From positions 112,580,040 to 112,644,039 of the forward strand of contig OY726564.1 of NCBI GenBank assembly GCA_963383645.1: 64,000 nucleotides of DNA, written 5' to 3'. Made by a program: the position numbers and the translations under genes. The notes under the pieces were generated by a model, which was not told the DNA's origin, made no database searches, and saw only the letters and a program-made list of their open reading frames with translations. How positions within the stretch are numbered: position 1 is the stretch's first letter; the number at the start of each line of letters is the position of its first letter. Below are positions 10,380-20,525 of this stretch, one piece after another. This stretch comes from Muscardinus avellanarius (lineage: Eukaryota > Chordata > Mammalia > Rodentia > Gliridae).

Positions 10380-10640
10380 AAAGTGATGATCAGGAGGAGG
10401 TTGGGGTTATATTATACAAAACTTTACGGACAATGTGAAAAGGTTTGGACTTTTATAAAAAGGGCAGGGTGTTAAGTGTGAAGGGTGGTAACATGAGCGG
10501 TTTATACTTTAAGTGATATTCTGGCTTCTGGGAGTGGGAAATAGAAATGGAAGCTAGCAGACAAGTAATAATGATGGTGGTTTGTGTTCAAATCCTATCT
10601 GAAGAGAGAGTGAGCTGTGGCTTCATTGAGAAAACTCTGG
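10380..10640 (-). mobile_element. L2 LINE fragment
   Basis: 'AAAAGGTTTGGACTTTTATA', 'GTAACATGAGCGGTTTATAC' and the following 'GATATTCTGGCTTCTGG' follow the antisense pattern of L2 ORF2 3' sequence. Old and diverged; the family call is by eye. Confidence 0.5.
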
Positions 10641-10677
10641 AAGACTGGCTGGCTAGTTAGAAGTGAAGGAGGAGCCA

Positions 10678-10789
10678 AGGCTGTGTGCATGTATGTCTCG
10701 GTCACCATGATTTACATTATGATGTTAGACTCCAGGCTGTGTGCATGTATGTCTCGGTCACCATGATTTACATTATGATGTTAGACTAT
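10678..10789 (+). repeat. 56-bp exact tandem duplication inside an L1 3' end
   Basis: Two head-to-tail copies of a 56-bp unit starting 'AGGCTGTGTGCATGTATGTC' (10678 and 10734), identical over about 54 bp. The unit resembles the L1 3' UTR end, and the second copy runs into 'ATACACCATAAATATTAAAA', the terminal block and A-rich tail of an L1. Confidence 0.9.
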
Positions 10790-10815
10790 AATACACCATA
10801 AATATTAAAAAAGAA
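10678..10815 (+). mobile_element. Short L1 3' UTR fragment
   Basis: 'CATGATTTACATTATGATGT' followed by 'ATACACCATAAATATTAAAA' is homologous to the L1 3' terminus seen in antisense at 60745-60830. Only the last ~70 bp of an L1 are present, partly duplicated. Confidence 0.6.
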
Positions 10816-10899
10816 GTGAGAGGAGGAAAGAAAACAGAGAAAAGTTCAATCTGAGCTGTGATGTATTATTCAATCAAGTGCAGATGTGAGTGAGGGGTT

Positions 10900-10970
10900 G
10901 GCTGTAAGAGCCTTGATGTAAGAGCCTTGATGATGAGCCTTGATGTAAGAGCCTTGATGATGCAAGAGCT
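10900..10970 (+). repeat. Short tandem repeat 'taagagccttgatg'
   Basis: The block TGTAAGAGCCTTGATG and its shortened form are repeated four to five times with a longer period of about 33 bp. Confidence 0.85.
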
Positions 10971-12005
10971 GGAAAAAGAGCTTGGCCTCATCGCAGTGCT
11001 TGGCGAAGGTGCCCTGATGGACGCATGGGACGTCCTGAAGAACTGGGGGTTGACCAGCCACCTATCCTGATTGTAGAAAAGCTTTCCTAGCTATCACCCT
11101 CTCAACCTGTGTTAGACCTCCATAACCCAATGCAGTCTGTACTCGGTGTACAACACACTGACGTTCTCTGTGGGCAAGGTCAATCGCTTCCTACAGCAAT
11201 TTCTTTGTTTTGCAATGAGTACAGCAACATTCTCTCGTGGGATTGCTGCAAAAATAAAAGTGGAAGCCTGGAGAATTCCAGGTGCATAGCAGGTATCATG
11301 TGTAGTAACTTATTGCAGGTTGAATTCTGGTTAGTGTGTATATAACTATCAGGCAATCGGAGGAGAAATTATTTCTCTGAAATTAAAGTGTCTCAAAGGA
11401 ATCTTCCTCGATCAAAGTGACATTTCAGAAAAAAAAAACTCAATAAGCTGCATTATTTTCAGAGTTAATATAATGGTTCTGAGCAATCTGATCTTCGATT
11501 CTTATTCGACCCCTGTATTATTGATCCTAATAAGTCAATATCACCTTTAAAACATATTTGTTTTGGGGTTCTCCAGAAAAATAGAGCCAATAAAATGCAT
11601 GTGTACACACATGCACTAGCGTGTGTATTGTGTATGGTGTTGGTGTGTGTCCACATATGTGGGGGATGTGCGTACAGAGTGTGTATGTTTGTACAGAGCT
11701 AGAGAAAAAACTAAGGAACCGACTTGTGTGATTGTGAGGCTGACAGGTGCAAGTGCTGTGGAGCAGGCCAGTGCGCTGGAGGGAAGCTGCGTTGCAGCTC
11801 AAGTCCCAAGGCCATTTTGAGGCAACATTCTCTGGGGAGGGGGGGACACCCCAAACTTTTTCTCTTAAGGCCGTTAGCTTATTGGATGAGGCCCACTCAC
11901 GTTATGGAGGGAAAGCTGCTTTACTTAAAGTCTATTGACTTAAATGCTAATCTCATGTCTGACCAAAAGAGCTGGTTGGGCACTTAAATATTAATCTTAT
12001 TTAAA
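10971..12005. other. Unassigned non-coding sequence
   Basis: Contains a GT-rich stretch at 11600-11690. No named repeat and no convincing exon. Overlapping short frames at 11527-11987 use different reading frames over one GT-rich, low-complexity area. Confidence 0.45.
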
Positions 12006-12006
12006 A

Positions 12007-12212
12007 GACAGCAGCTGTGCATGATGGCACATGTCTTTAATCCCATGCCCCGAGACAGGAGGATCTCAGGTTCAAGGCCAGCCTTGGTAACTTAGTGATG
12101 CTTTAAACAACTTGGCGAAACCCAGTTTCAAAATTAAAAATTAAAAATATGGCTGGAGGTGTAGCTCAGAAACAGAACACCCCTAAATTCAACCTCTAGT
12201 AGCAAAAAATAA
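12007..12212 (+). mobile_element. B1-dID SINE, diverged
   Basis: B1 half 'GCTGTGCATGATGGCACATG', linker 'AAATTAAAAATTAAAAATAT', ID half 'GGTGTAGCTCAGAAACAGAA' and an A-rich tail. Confidence 0.85.
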
Positions 12213-12780
12213 AACAGACACACATAGACTGATGTTTAACCGAATTTGTGGTAATGTGGCATCTCCAAGTGAACACATAAATTAACCATCAGGAGGTCCA
12301 TCGCTGGAGTTTAAGGAGATGGTGATGTTTGTTCCACACAGAGTATATGTGTGCACGGCAGGAGAGACCCCAGAAACCCATGTGAGAGAAGCCTCAGTTA
12401 CTAAATTCCCAAATGGGACGAACAAACACATTTCACAACGCATCTGTTCCTTCTGTGTCTTCAATCACTTCCAGCCAAGGAGCGACTCTGCTCTTACAGA
12501 GTTCTCTTCATGTCCCAAGCTTTGTTCTATGTCCACCTCTTTCTCCTCTATTTTTATCTTAGCAATGCCCCTGATGAAATGGGAATGTAAGCACTTCAAA
12601 AGGAAGAAAACACAAGAGGAGTCCAAAGGGAACACCATGGGAATGGACCAGCTGCCTCACACATGTGGCCGTCAGCTGGAGAAGACAGTAGTGAAGTGAT
12701 GGCAGCTGGTCCAGGTCCAAGGCATGGCACTGGCCCACTACTCTCCAGTGACAGAGGAAATGGCAAATGTAAACCACATG
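12213..12780. other. Unassigned non-coding sequence
   Basis: A 126-codon plus-strand frame (12319-12699) shows no recognisable domain, and the opposite strand is open over part of it. I do not call it a gene. Confidence 0.4.
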
Positions 12781-12781
12781 A

Positions 12782-12998
12782 TGGCCGGCATGGTGGCACA
12801 TGCTTGTATTCCCAGTACTTGAGAGGCTGAGACAGGATCGCAGGTTCACAGACAGTCTCAGCTACTTAGAAAGGCCCTCTCCAACTGACTGAGACCCTGT
12901 TTCCAAATAAAGATTTAAAAGGGGGGGACTGGGAGTGTAGCTTGGAGGTAGAACACTCCTGGGTTCAATCCTCAGACCACATAAGAAAAAAAAAAAAT
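12782..12998 (+). mobile_element. B1-dID SINE
   Basis: Full dimer from 'GGCCGGCATGGTGGCACATG' to an A-rich tail at about 12985-12998. Its ID half is 'GAGTGTAGCTTGGAGGTAGA'. Confidence 0.92.
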
Positions 12999-13008
12999 AA
13001 GTAAAAAT

Positions 13009-13205
13009 AGCCGGGTGTGGTGGCGCACGCTTGTAATCCCCACGCTTGGGAGGCAGAGACAGGAGGATCATGCAGGTTCGAAGCCAGTCGCGCGCACTGG
13101 CTTAGGAGACCCTGTTTCCAAATAGAAATGTAAAAATAGGTCTGGGAGTGTAGCCCGGAGGTAGAAGGGCTTCCAGGAACCCCAGTACCACCAAAAAAAA
13201 AAAAG
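13009..13205 (+). mobile_element. B1-dID SINE (young subfamily)
   Basis: Starts 'GCCGGGTGTGGTGGCGCACG' about 10 bp after the tail of the preceding SINE. It has 'TGGCTTAGGAGACCCTGTTT' and 'GGCTTCCAGGAACCCC'. 'AGTAAAAATA' occurs on both sides (about 13001 and 13205), a duplication of the earlier SINE's tail region. Confidence 0.94.
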
Positions 13206-13389
13206 TAAAAATAAATAAATAACTACACCAAATGATTACTGAACACCAGAATGCATCCTTGTGCTTACTTATATATTTATGAGCAAACCAGTTTGGTTCA
13301 GCTGTGCTGGTGCAGCAGGGAAGAAACCCACCAGGGAGAGTTAATATGGCTAAGGAAAGTAAAAGGTCTCACACACCTGCGGAAATTTC

Positions 13390-13620
13390 CTTAACTTTGA
13401 AAGCGTTTATTGCATGCCTATCATAGTCAAGGCCCTGGCTTAGGTGCAGGTAGTGGTGACGGGTTGGGGTACAGAAAGATTGAGATGGGTAGACCAGGGC
13501 CTCTACATTTGTAATTATGATCTAGAAGGAAGAATAAAATCAGTACACCATACAAGGCAAAATGTACCCAGTAATCCCAGAATAGACGCATTGTGGAGTT
13601 TATTCACCAAAATGTCTCTT
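13390..13620 (-). mobile_element. Probable L2 LINE 3' fragment
   Basis: 'GCGTTTATTGCATGCCTATC' and 'GGCCCTGGCTTAGGTGCAGG' fit the antisense L2 3' pattern. Highly diverged. Confidence 0.45.
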
Positions 13621-13984
13621 TTGTACTTCTAGAAGAAGAGGCTGGGCAGCCAACACCCATTACTCTGAAATGATTTGCACAATGGCTAAAAACCTTGGGT
13701 ATATCTCAGCTTATTTTGGAAACAGTCTCCAGCTCTAAGAGCAAAACCTTCTTCCCTTTTCTGGTTTTGGCCTTCCAGACTTAGGTCTTCAGTGGGACCT
13801 TAGAACTCTGTGGTGGCCTGCAGCCAGCAGGGCACCGGACACTGCGAATCCTTCCAGCTGCGCCTGCCTCCCAGGAGCCCAGCCCTAAATAACCCTTAAA
13901 CGCTATGGACACTCTGCCTGCCTTCCAATATTGGCCGATCTTGGTTGTTGTTTGTTTTTGCCAGATACTATCTAACTTGTGGGT

Positions 13985-14100
13985 TTTGGCCTTTCGTGTG
14001 CTAACTTTCAGTTTGACTGTTTGTTCACTCAATATAATTATCTCCAGTTCCATGTACTTTCCAGCAAATGACACAATTTTGTTCTTCTTTATGGCTGACT

Positions 14101-14143
<43 letters not shown>

Positions 14144-15392
14144 AGTACATTTTCATTATCCATTTATCTGTTGATGGAAACCTAGACTGGTTCCATAATA
14201 TGGCTACTGTTGAATTCAATTGTGCTGAGATAAACATGGCTATGCATGTATGTCTTAATTCTTTTAATTAAATACCAAGACATCATATAGCTGGATCATA
14301 TGTTGGTTCTAGTCTTAGTTTTTTGGTGGGAATCTCCATACTGATATCCACAGTGGCTGTACCAATTTATATCTGATGAAATCCCAATTGTCACTTTTTG
14401 CCATTGTTTCCCAGCTATTAGAATCCTATCCAGGAATTTGTTGCCTGTGTCTATATGTTAAAGTGTTTGTTTTCTTCTAACAGTTGCAACATTTCTAGGC
14501 TTATACCTAGATATTTTACCTATTTTAGGTTGACTTTTTACAGGGTAGGAGATAAGAGGGTCTAGTTTCATTCCTTTATCCAGTCTTTCCAGTATCATTT
14601 ACTAAAGAAGCCATCTTTTCTCCACCATATATTTTGGCACCTTTGTCAAGAATCAGACTACTCTAGTTGTGCGGGTTTGTTTCTGTGCCTTCTGTTTGTC
14701 CCACAGTCCATGTGTCTATTTTTATTCCATGCTCTTTTCATTGTTATGGCTCTGTGGTATAACCTGAGGTTGGAGATGGGGAGGCCTCTGCTTTTGCTTC
14801 TATGCCCAGGATTGCTTTGGATATTCTAGGCATTTTGTTCTTCCAAGTGAATTTTAAGCTTTTTTTTAGTTTGTGAAAAATGTCATTGATACTTTGATGT
14901 GAGTTGCAGTGAATTTATAGATCACTTTTCGTAGTATGGCCATTTTAATAATATTAATTTTTCCTATCCATGAACATCAAAGTTTGTTTCAGTCTCTGGT
15001 GTCTTCTTCAATTTGTTTTCTCCGGATTCTGTGATTTTCCTTGCAGAGGTATTTTACTTTCGTGGTTGGTTAGATTTAGTTCTAGGTTTTTGTTTTGTTT
15101 TTGAAGCTATGGTGAATGAAACTGTTTTCTGGATTTCTTTCTCAGTGGATTCATTATTGGTATAGATAAGCTATATCAATACAGTATGACTTTTGTATGT
15201 TGATTTTGTGTCCTGCTACTTTAACGATTTTGTTTATCAGTTTTAAAAATCTTTTGGTGAATCCATTAGAGTCTTCTAATGGATTAGAAGCACAGAATCC
15301 TATTATCAGCAAATAGGGATAATTTGACTTCTTCCTTTTCTATTTGTATCCCTTTTATTTCCCTTGTATAATTGCTCTGGCTAGCTGGCTCA
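13985..15392 (-). mobile_element. L1 LINE ORF2 fragment, antisense
   Basis: Reading the minus strand gives the C-terminal two thirds of L1 ORF2. The antisense of the FADN/FADD-like RT site is near 15295-15320, then 'gatctataaattcactgcaac', the 'aatcaagactggtt' region, and the C-terminal region opposite 14160-14330. Frames are broken throughout. A (GT)n run at 14104-14141 sits inside the element. The 3' UTR and tail are not recognisable. Confidence 0.85.
14104..14141 (+). repeat. (GT)n microsatellite within L1
   Basis: About 19 GT units interrupt the antisense L1 ORF2 sequence at a spot that normally reads as unique L1 sequence. Confidence 0.95.
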
Positions 15393-15649
15393 GTGGCAGA
15401 ACAGCTTGGCAGCAGAGTTTTAGGGCAGAGGAGGAAAAGTGACAGTTGGCTCATGACAATAGGAGGAAATAAAGGGGTGTGGAGTGACCAGAGGCAGTCA
15501 CGGTTATGGCCAAGCACCTGGACAGAAGCCTGTCCCGAGACACATACCCTGAGGTATCCACGCCCTCTAGTCATGTCTCGCCTTTGAACCTGGCAGCATT
15601 GCCTACACATGAGATTTGGAGTGACATTTCAAATATAAACCATAACAGG
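15393..15649 (-). mobile_element. MaLR-type LTR fragment between two L1 pieces
   Basis: On the minus strand it begins TGTTATGGTTTATATTTGAA and continues through CAAATCTCATGTGTAGGCAA. This is the standard MaLR LTR start with the 'aatctcatgtg' block. The 3' part is missing. It separates an antisense and a sense L1 piece. Confidence 0.65.
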
Positions 15650-15950
15650 GACTCTTCTGAAAATTTATATTCCAATACATTGGAAAATCTGGAATAAATG
15701 AAGAGATTTATAGACACATATGACCAACCAAACCTGAACTGGGAGGAGATACAAAACCTAAACACACCAATAACAAGCAGTCAGATTGAAACAAAAATAA
15801 TAAAAAGAACCTCCCAACAAAGAAAAGCCAGAACCAGATGGATTTACAGCTGAATGCTACCAGATCTTTAAAGAACTAACTCCGGCATCCTTCAGATTAT
15901 TCCGTGAAGTAGAAAGAAGGGAACACTCTCTGAGACCATCAAAAGTCTTG
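15650..15950 (+). mobile_element. L1 ORF2 fragment (early RT region)
   Basis: Contains sequence encoding the pre-RT region and the conserved 'KSPGPDGFTAEF'-like block, seen as 'ccagaaccagatggatttac' at about 15828. Orientation is opposite to the L1 at 13985-15392, and its ORF2 position lies 5' of that piece. Confidence 0.75.
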
Positions 15951-16082
15951 AAAATTGTGACCTCTATATAAACTTTTCTTTCTCTAAATTGTGTCTGTCA
16001 GATACTTGGATCACAGCAAGGAAACAGCTCATTAAAACAGATAAGATGATAATTTGGATTTCAGATCTCTTATAATGTTTCC

Positions 16083-16290
16083 ATTTCTTTTTCTTTCTTT
16101 CTTTTTGATACTGGGGATTGAACCCAGGGACATTCTACTTCTGAGATACACCTCCAGTCCTATTTTTATTTATTATTTTGAAATAGGGTCTCATGAGCAC
16201 CTCACGCCTTACTAAGTCTGTCCTCAAACCTGAGATCCTCCTGTCTCGGCCTCCCAAGTACTGGGATTACAAGCATGTACCTTACCTTGT
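16083..16290 (-). mobile_element. B1-dID SINE
   Basis: Antisense ID half ('GGGGATTGAACCCAGGGACA', 'ACTTCTGAGATACACCTCCA') followed by the B1 half ('GGCCTCCCAAGTACTGGGAT'). A TTTC-rich run precedes it. Confidence 0.9.
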
Positions 16291-16319
16291 CCATTTTTGC
16301 ACCTGTTAATTTGGGTTCA

Positions 16320-16425
16320 TTCTCTCTGTCGCTCTCGCTCTTGCTCTCACTCTTGCTCTCTCTATTTTTCTCCATCTCTCCCTCCCTCCCTCTCCCTCTC
16401 CCTCTCTCCTTTACTCTCTCTTGGT
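16320..16425 (+). repeat. CT-rich low-complexity tract
   Basis: Imperfect (CT)n and (CCCT)n pyrimidine tract. The overlapping 64-codon frame is Ser/Leu-rich and spurious. Confidence 0.9.
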
Positions 16426-16504
16426 AGTTTATCTAAGTCTATCTTGTTTCTCTTCAAAGGGCCAGCTTATCATTTTGTAATTCCTCTGTAGCAAATTGTT
16501 TTTT

Positions 16505-16848
16505 TTTTATAAAGAAATAAAGTCTATTTAGCTCACAGTTCTAGAGATTTGAGAGAATGGTGACAGCGTGAGCTCAGCCCTGTTGGAAATCTCATGGCAA
16601 ATAACATCTCAATGATGTGAGTGTATGTGGGATGAGGGGTTTCGATCACAAAAAGCCAAAGAGGCTGAAGAGTGGTCATATCTGTTCTTTTATAACAACC
16701 CGCTATCTAGAACAAACTAGAATTCCTGAGAACCCTTCCAAGGGGCACACCACCAGTGACGTAAGACCTCCCTCAAAGACCCACCTCCTACATGTCCTAC
16801 CACATCTACATAGCCACGCCGAGGTCTCAGAATCTAATACATACTTTT
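16505..16848 (-). mobile_element. MaLR-type LTR, 5' end missing
   Basis: On the minus strand the order is MaLR-like: 'GGAGGTGGGTCTTTGAGGGA', the AGGTCTTACGTCACTGG block, a TATA-like 'TTATAAAAGAAC', and the 3' 'TAGAACTGTGAGCTAAATAG' with AATAGA/AATAAA-like sequence. The first ~40 bp of the LTR are absent. Confidence 0.7.
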
Positions 16849-17187
16849 TTTTAATTGTTAAGTTTCAATTTCCTTAATCTCACCTCTGAGTTGATTATTT
16901 CTTTCCCTTTACTGGTTTTGGTTTTGGTTTGTTATTGTTTCTGTGAGGTGAGACTCGTGATTAGGTCATTCATTCAAAACCTATTTTTTAAAATGCAGCA
17001 CTCATGGCTATGAACTTCCCTCTTAGAACGGCCTCTATTTACCCCACGGATGCTAGTATGATGTATTTCCATCTTCATTGAATTCTGAGTCCCCCCTTCT
17101 AATTTCTTCAGTAACTCACTGGTGCTTCACAAGTCTGTTTGTTCTCTATACATGTGTATGTTTTCTCAGACTCTAAAATGAAGTTCT

Positions 17188-17318
17188 AAGCACATAGAAT
17201 CTCAGAATGAAAAGGAGTTAAAGGTCAACTGTCCAAACTCATTGCATGTTCCAAGCACACAGAATCTTAGACTGGAAAGGCTTTAAAGGTCATACTGTCC
17301 AAACTCATTTCATAAGAG
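17188..17318 (+). repeat. 65-bp imperfect tandem duplication
   Basis: Copy one starts 'AAGCACATAGAATCTCAGAA' (17188) and copy two 'AAGCACACAGAATCTTAGAC' (17253). Both end in 'CTGTCCAAACTCATT'. The pattern 'agaatcttagactggaaagg..aaaggtcat..tgtccaa' is one seen in ancient mammalian repeats, but I cannot name the family. Confidence 0.85.
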
Positions 17319-17402
17319 TCTGTGAATCAAGCTGCCTTCCTCTGGGTGAGTCTGGATGTGTGGCATTTGGGGCATGTTGATAATTTTTTAAAATGTCTAC
17401 AC

Positions 17403-17404
<2 letters not shown>

Positions 17405-17441
<37 letters not shown>
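17405..17441 (+). repeat. (GT)n microsatellite
   Basis: About 18 GT units lie immediately before the tail-side end of an antisense SINE, so it corresponds to (CA)n grown from that SINE's A-rich tail. Confidence 0.95.
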
Positions 17442-17442
<1 letters not shown>

Positions 17443-17788
17443 GCTGGAATCGAACCACTCAGGGGCATTCTACCACTGAGCTATACTCCAGACTTATTTT
17501 ATTTTGTTTTTTATTTTTGGTGGAAGGGGATGGAACTCTTCTACCTCCAGGCTACGCTCCCAGACCTATTTTACATTTTATTTGAAAACAGGCTTCAAAC
17601 CTATGCGATCCTCCTGTCTCCGCCTCCCAAGCACGGGATTACAAGCGTGCGCCACCACGCCCGGCTTCAGCCTTGTTTTATTTTGAAACAGGGTATTACT
17701 AAATTATTATGCACTGGCCTTGAACCTGTAATCCTCCTGTCTCAGCCTCCAAAGTACCAGAATTACAGGCGTGTACCACCAGGCCTGG
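17442..17788 (-). mobile_element. B1-dID SINE split by a second SINE
   Basis: The outer element consists of an antisense ID half (17442-17506, 'GGCATTCTACCACTGAGCTA') and an antisense B1 half (about 17665-17788, 'GTAATCCTCCTGTCTCAGCC' to 'CCACCAGGCCTGG'). They are separated by the inner SINE. 'CTTATTTTATTTTG' and 'CTTGTTTTATTTTG' flank the insertion. Confidence 0.9.
17508..17664 (-). mobile_element. Inner B1-dID SINE (young subfamily), internal deletion
   Basis: Runs from 'ATTTTTGGTGGAAGGGGATG' through the linker to 'GCGTGCGCCACCACGCCCGG'. It lacks the 'gtctcttaagccagc' segment usual for this subfamily. Confidence 0.92.
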
Positions 17789-17839
17789 TTCTACACATTA
17801 TTTTGACTGACTTTCACTTCTGGTGGTGCGGCAGTGAGA

Positions 17840-18740
17840 GGGTAAAGTATAGCAGATAGAGATGTAGGGTAAACGTAAAGGAGGACTAGCTAAGGATTAA
17901 AGACACCCACGGAGACGGGCAATTATGACCAAGTCCTCCCTCAAACTTTACGAAAAGAAGCCTCATCTGGGCTAAGAAATCATGTTTCCATTGGGAGACA
18001 TGGATATGCCATTAAAAATCCTAGACTATTCCAACCTGAACTTTCTCATCTTTTAGGCTCGAATGTCTTCTCTTAAACATTTTTAGGAAACCTGGCATAA
18101 AAGTAACATATGCAAAAATGATTCCAAGTAATGTCATAAGCTCCAAGGGACCATTCTACTTGCACCATGGCTACATTTTGGCTTTTGCTGTGAAAAGCTT
18201 TTCCCTTTATGCTAATTTGGAAATGACTAACCACACGGCATAAACCAACCAACTTCCAGAGCTACTCTTCTCCCCGCCAAAGAATACAGCTTGAGCCGCA
18301 TGGACTTTTCTTCCCCGGTTTAAGGGTAGGATGTGGTGAGAGCAGTGTGGACGGTGTGTGTGAATCGGGAGGAGGACGTTGCTGGGCCAGCGGGAATCTT
18401 CCTCCTGCCTTCTGACTTGGACAGGTCATGGCCATGTAGGAGGGGAAGCCTTCTCTCCCCTGAAGTAGGTACAGATGCAAAGAAGGCCAAAACTGGTTGC
18501 AGGAGCTGCTGGCATGGCAGGGAAAAGCTGTTTACTTGGTAAGGAGACACTGGAGCAGGGAGCAGAATGTGAGTTGGGGAACCCCTGCCCTGCGGATTGC
18601 ATTCAGTGCTGTAGGAGATTGTGTAACAGAGGTTTCATCAGCACACCGGGTATTCTCCTCCCACGACATGAGTCTGAACTTGAAAAAAATTGTAGGTGAT
18701 ACATTTTGGGAACATGAATTTCAAAAGTATTTATCTTAGT
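17840..18740. other. Unassigned non-coding sequence
   Basis: No gene or named repeat is recognised. Overlapping short frames on both strands at 18262-18740 have no recognisable domains. Confidence 0.45.
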
Positions 18741-18741
18741 A

Positions 18742-18808
18742 TTAGAAGAGGGAGGGTAGGGTGCTTGCTTAGCATGTTTGAGGCCCTGGGTATGATCCCC
18801 AGAACTGC
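18742..18808 (+). mobile_element. ID-like monomer SINE
   Basis: 'GGGTGCTTGCTTAGCATGTT' and 'GAGGCCCTGGGTATGATCCC' are the A-box and B-box halves of a canonical rodent ID element. It is not attached to a B1 half and is followed by a purine microsatellite. Confidence 0.88.
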
Positions 18809-18892
18809 AGAAAGAAAGGAGAGAGGAAGAGGGGAGGGGGGGAGAGGGGGGGAAGAGAGAGAGAAAGAAAGAAAGAGAGGGAGGGAGAGAGG

Positions 18893-18936
<44 letters not shown>
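18809..18936 (+). repeat. GA-rich microsatellite at an ID tail
   Basis: GGGA, GAAA and then a pure (GA)n run of about 40 bp extends the tail of the ID element. Open frames across it are low-complexity artefacts. Confidence 0.95.
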
Positions 18937-18940
<4 letters not shown>

Positions 18941-18989
18941 ATATAAAGTGATGGTTGATATAATTAAAAGAATGTAAACCTTTTAGTAT

Positions 18990-19172
18990 CAACCCGTACT
19001 CCCCACACTTGGGAGGCAGAGACAGGAGGTTCGAGACAGCTGGTTCGAAGCCAGCTGCGCTGCACTGGCTTAAGAGACCCTGTTTCCAAATTTAAAAAAA
19101 GTATAAAATAGGTCTGAGAGTGTAGCCTAGAGGTAGAAGGGTTTCCAGGAACCCCAGTACCACACACACAAA
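18990..19172 (+). mobile_element. B1-dID SINE (young subfamily), 5' end diverged
   Basis: 'CCCACACTTGGGAGGCAGAG', 'GGCTTAAGAGACCCTGTTTC' and 'GGTTTCCAGGAACCCCAGTA' identify the subfamily. The first ~15 bp of the B1 half are degraded. Confidence 0.9.
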
Positions 19173-19429
19173 AATACTTCTGTTGAAAAGCTCCAAGTTT
19201 ATTTATGGCTAGGCCTTAAGGAGGCAGTTGGAAATAAAGGGAAGAAGCGGGCAAGACAACTTGAGACTGGCTAGTAAACGTATCATAGCCAGGCGTATGC
19301 CATCAGGGCCACCAGGTATATTTCAGTGTCTTTGTTTTTGGTCTGGAGACCCTTGTGCTGGCATTATCGAAGGGTTCCAGGTGACGTTAGTGTGTCATCA
19401 CAGTTAAGATGGATGCATCAGGAGCAGTA

Positions 19430-19588
19430 GTTCTTAAAGCTAAACATCATCAACCATCACTTGTGAATTCGCTAAAAGGCAAATTATTGTGTCCCATGGT
19501 AGATCTATCAGGGTGGACCAGCAGCCTGTGTTGGAACAAGGCAGTTTCACTGTGGGCTGAAGTCTGAGAAACCGCGTCAGGGTCATCA
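19430..19588 (+). mobile_element. MER5-like hAT (Charlie) DNA transposon, non-autonomous
   Basis: 'CAGTAGTTCTTAAAG' at one end and 'CTGAGAAACCG' at the other approximate inverted hAT/MER5 termini. Between them are 'CCAGCAGCCTGTGT' and related MER5 blocks. Diverged; assigned by pattern. Confidence 0.5.
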
Positions 19589-20059
19589 GCAGCAATGCTG
19601 CCAGCTCTCAGGCGCTCAGCCACAGGGACCCCATTTCATGCTCCTCAGTTCAACCCCTAGTGCCACAAAGAAGTCTTTCTTTCTCAGACTTTACCTGCAA
19701 TTAGATTGGATGATCTATTTGAGAAGTCAACACAATCAGCATCTTCTAAATTGTAAAAACATCAGTAAGGAAAGGAAGCTTTCTATTGTGCCCAGTGCAG
19801 GCGGCAGACTGCCAATAATATTTCAAAGCAAGCTCAACTGGTGCGAGCTAGGAAGCTGAGCTTCCACACAGACACATGATTTGTGTATTCCTAATTCCTG
19901 GAAATGGAAGCAGCTGCAGCCACTGTGCTCCTTTCCCACAATTAGTACCTCTGCTTTATAGCCAAAGTAATGCTTTCCACATGTGATAATAAGCGCACCA
20001 TCTATTTCCATACTCGAGCTTAAAAAAAACTCAAGACTTTCCCAGGCCCAAAGGCTGAA

Positions 20060-20525
20060 GATCGAAACCCCCAGCATGGCTCAGGGGCCCACACCTTCTG
20101 GCCCTGACCTGCTCCTCCATCCTTGGGTCACAGGATTCCCCCTGGTGAGTTCTCTGTCCTGTACACACCCAACCTGTCCTGCCAAACTCTTCCCATACTC
20201 TGCCCTTTGTTTTGGTCTGTTCAATTCCTGTTTGTCCTTTAATTCTCAGTGCAGTCATTACCTCAACAAGGGATCCTTCTGTGGCCCCTTCTCCCACTCC
20301 AAACAGATAGTGCCCCTCTTCTCCGTATGAAGAGCACCACACTTTCTCCTGGGAGCACCTCTCCTACTCAGGATCTTGCATTATCTCGGAGGCTCACTGA
20401 GTAATGTCTTTCCCCACCACTGGGTCGGCTCCGTGTAGACAAGCTCTCCTTGTGTCCCTAGTGTGACTTCAGCGCGGGACTTGGCATGTAGCAAGGACTC
20501 GAGTGTGACTTTAATGAGTGGACCC
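20060..20525 (+). mobile_element. L2 LINE 3' fragment
   Basis: 'CTCAGTGCAGTCATTACCTC', 'GGGATCCTTCTGTGGCCCCT', 'GTGTAGACAAGCTCTCCTTG' and 'GGCATGTAGCAAGGACTCGA' follow the L2 ORF2 3' end and 3' UTR order. The 115-codon frame overlapping its start is not a separate gene. Confidence 0.55.

Noticed and set aside
10970..11056. Short open stretch starting ATGATGCAAGAGCTGG that looks protein-like
   Set aside because: Only about 36 codons before a stop, follows a short tandem repeat and matches no family I know.
17404..17859. 151-codon frame
   Set aside because: It is a (GT)n repeat plus two nested antisense SINEs in translation.
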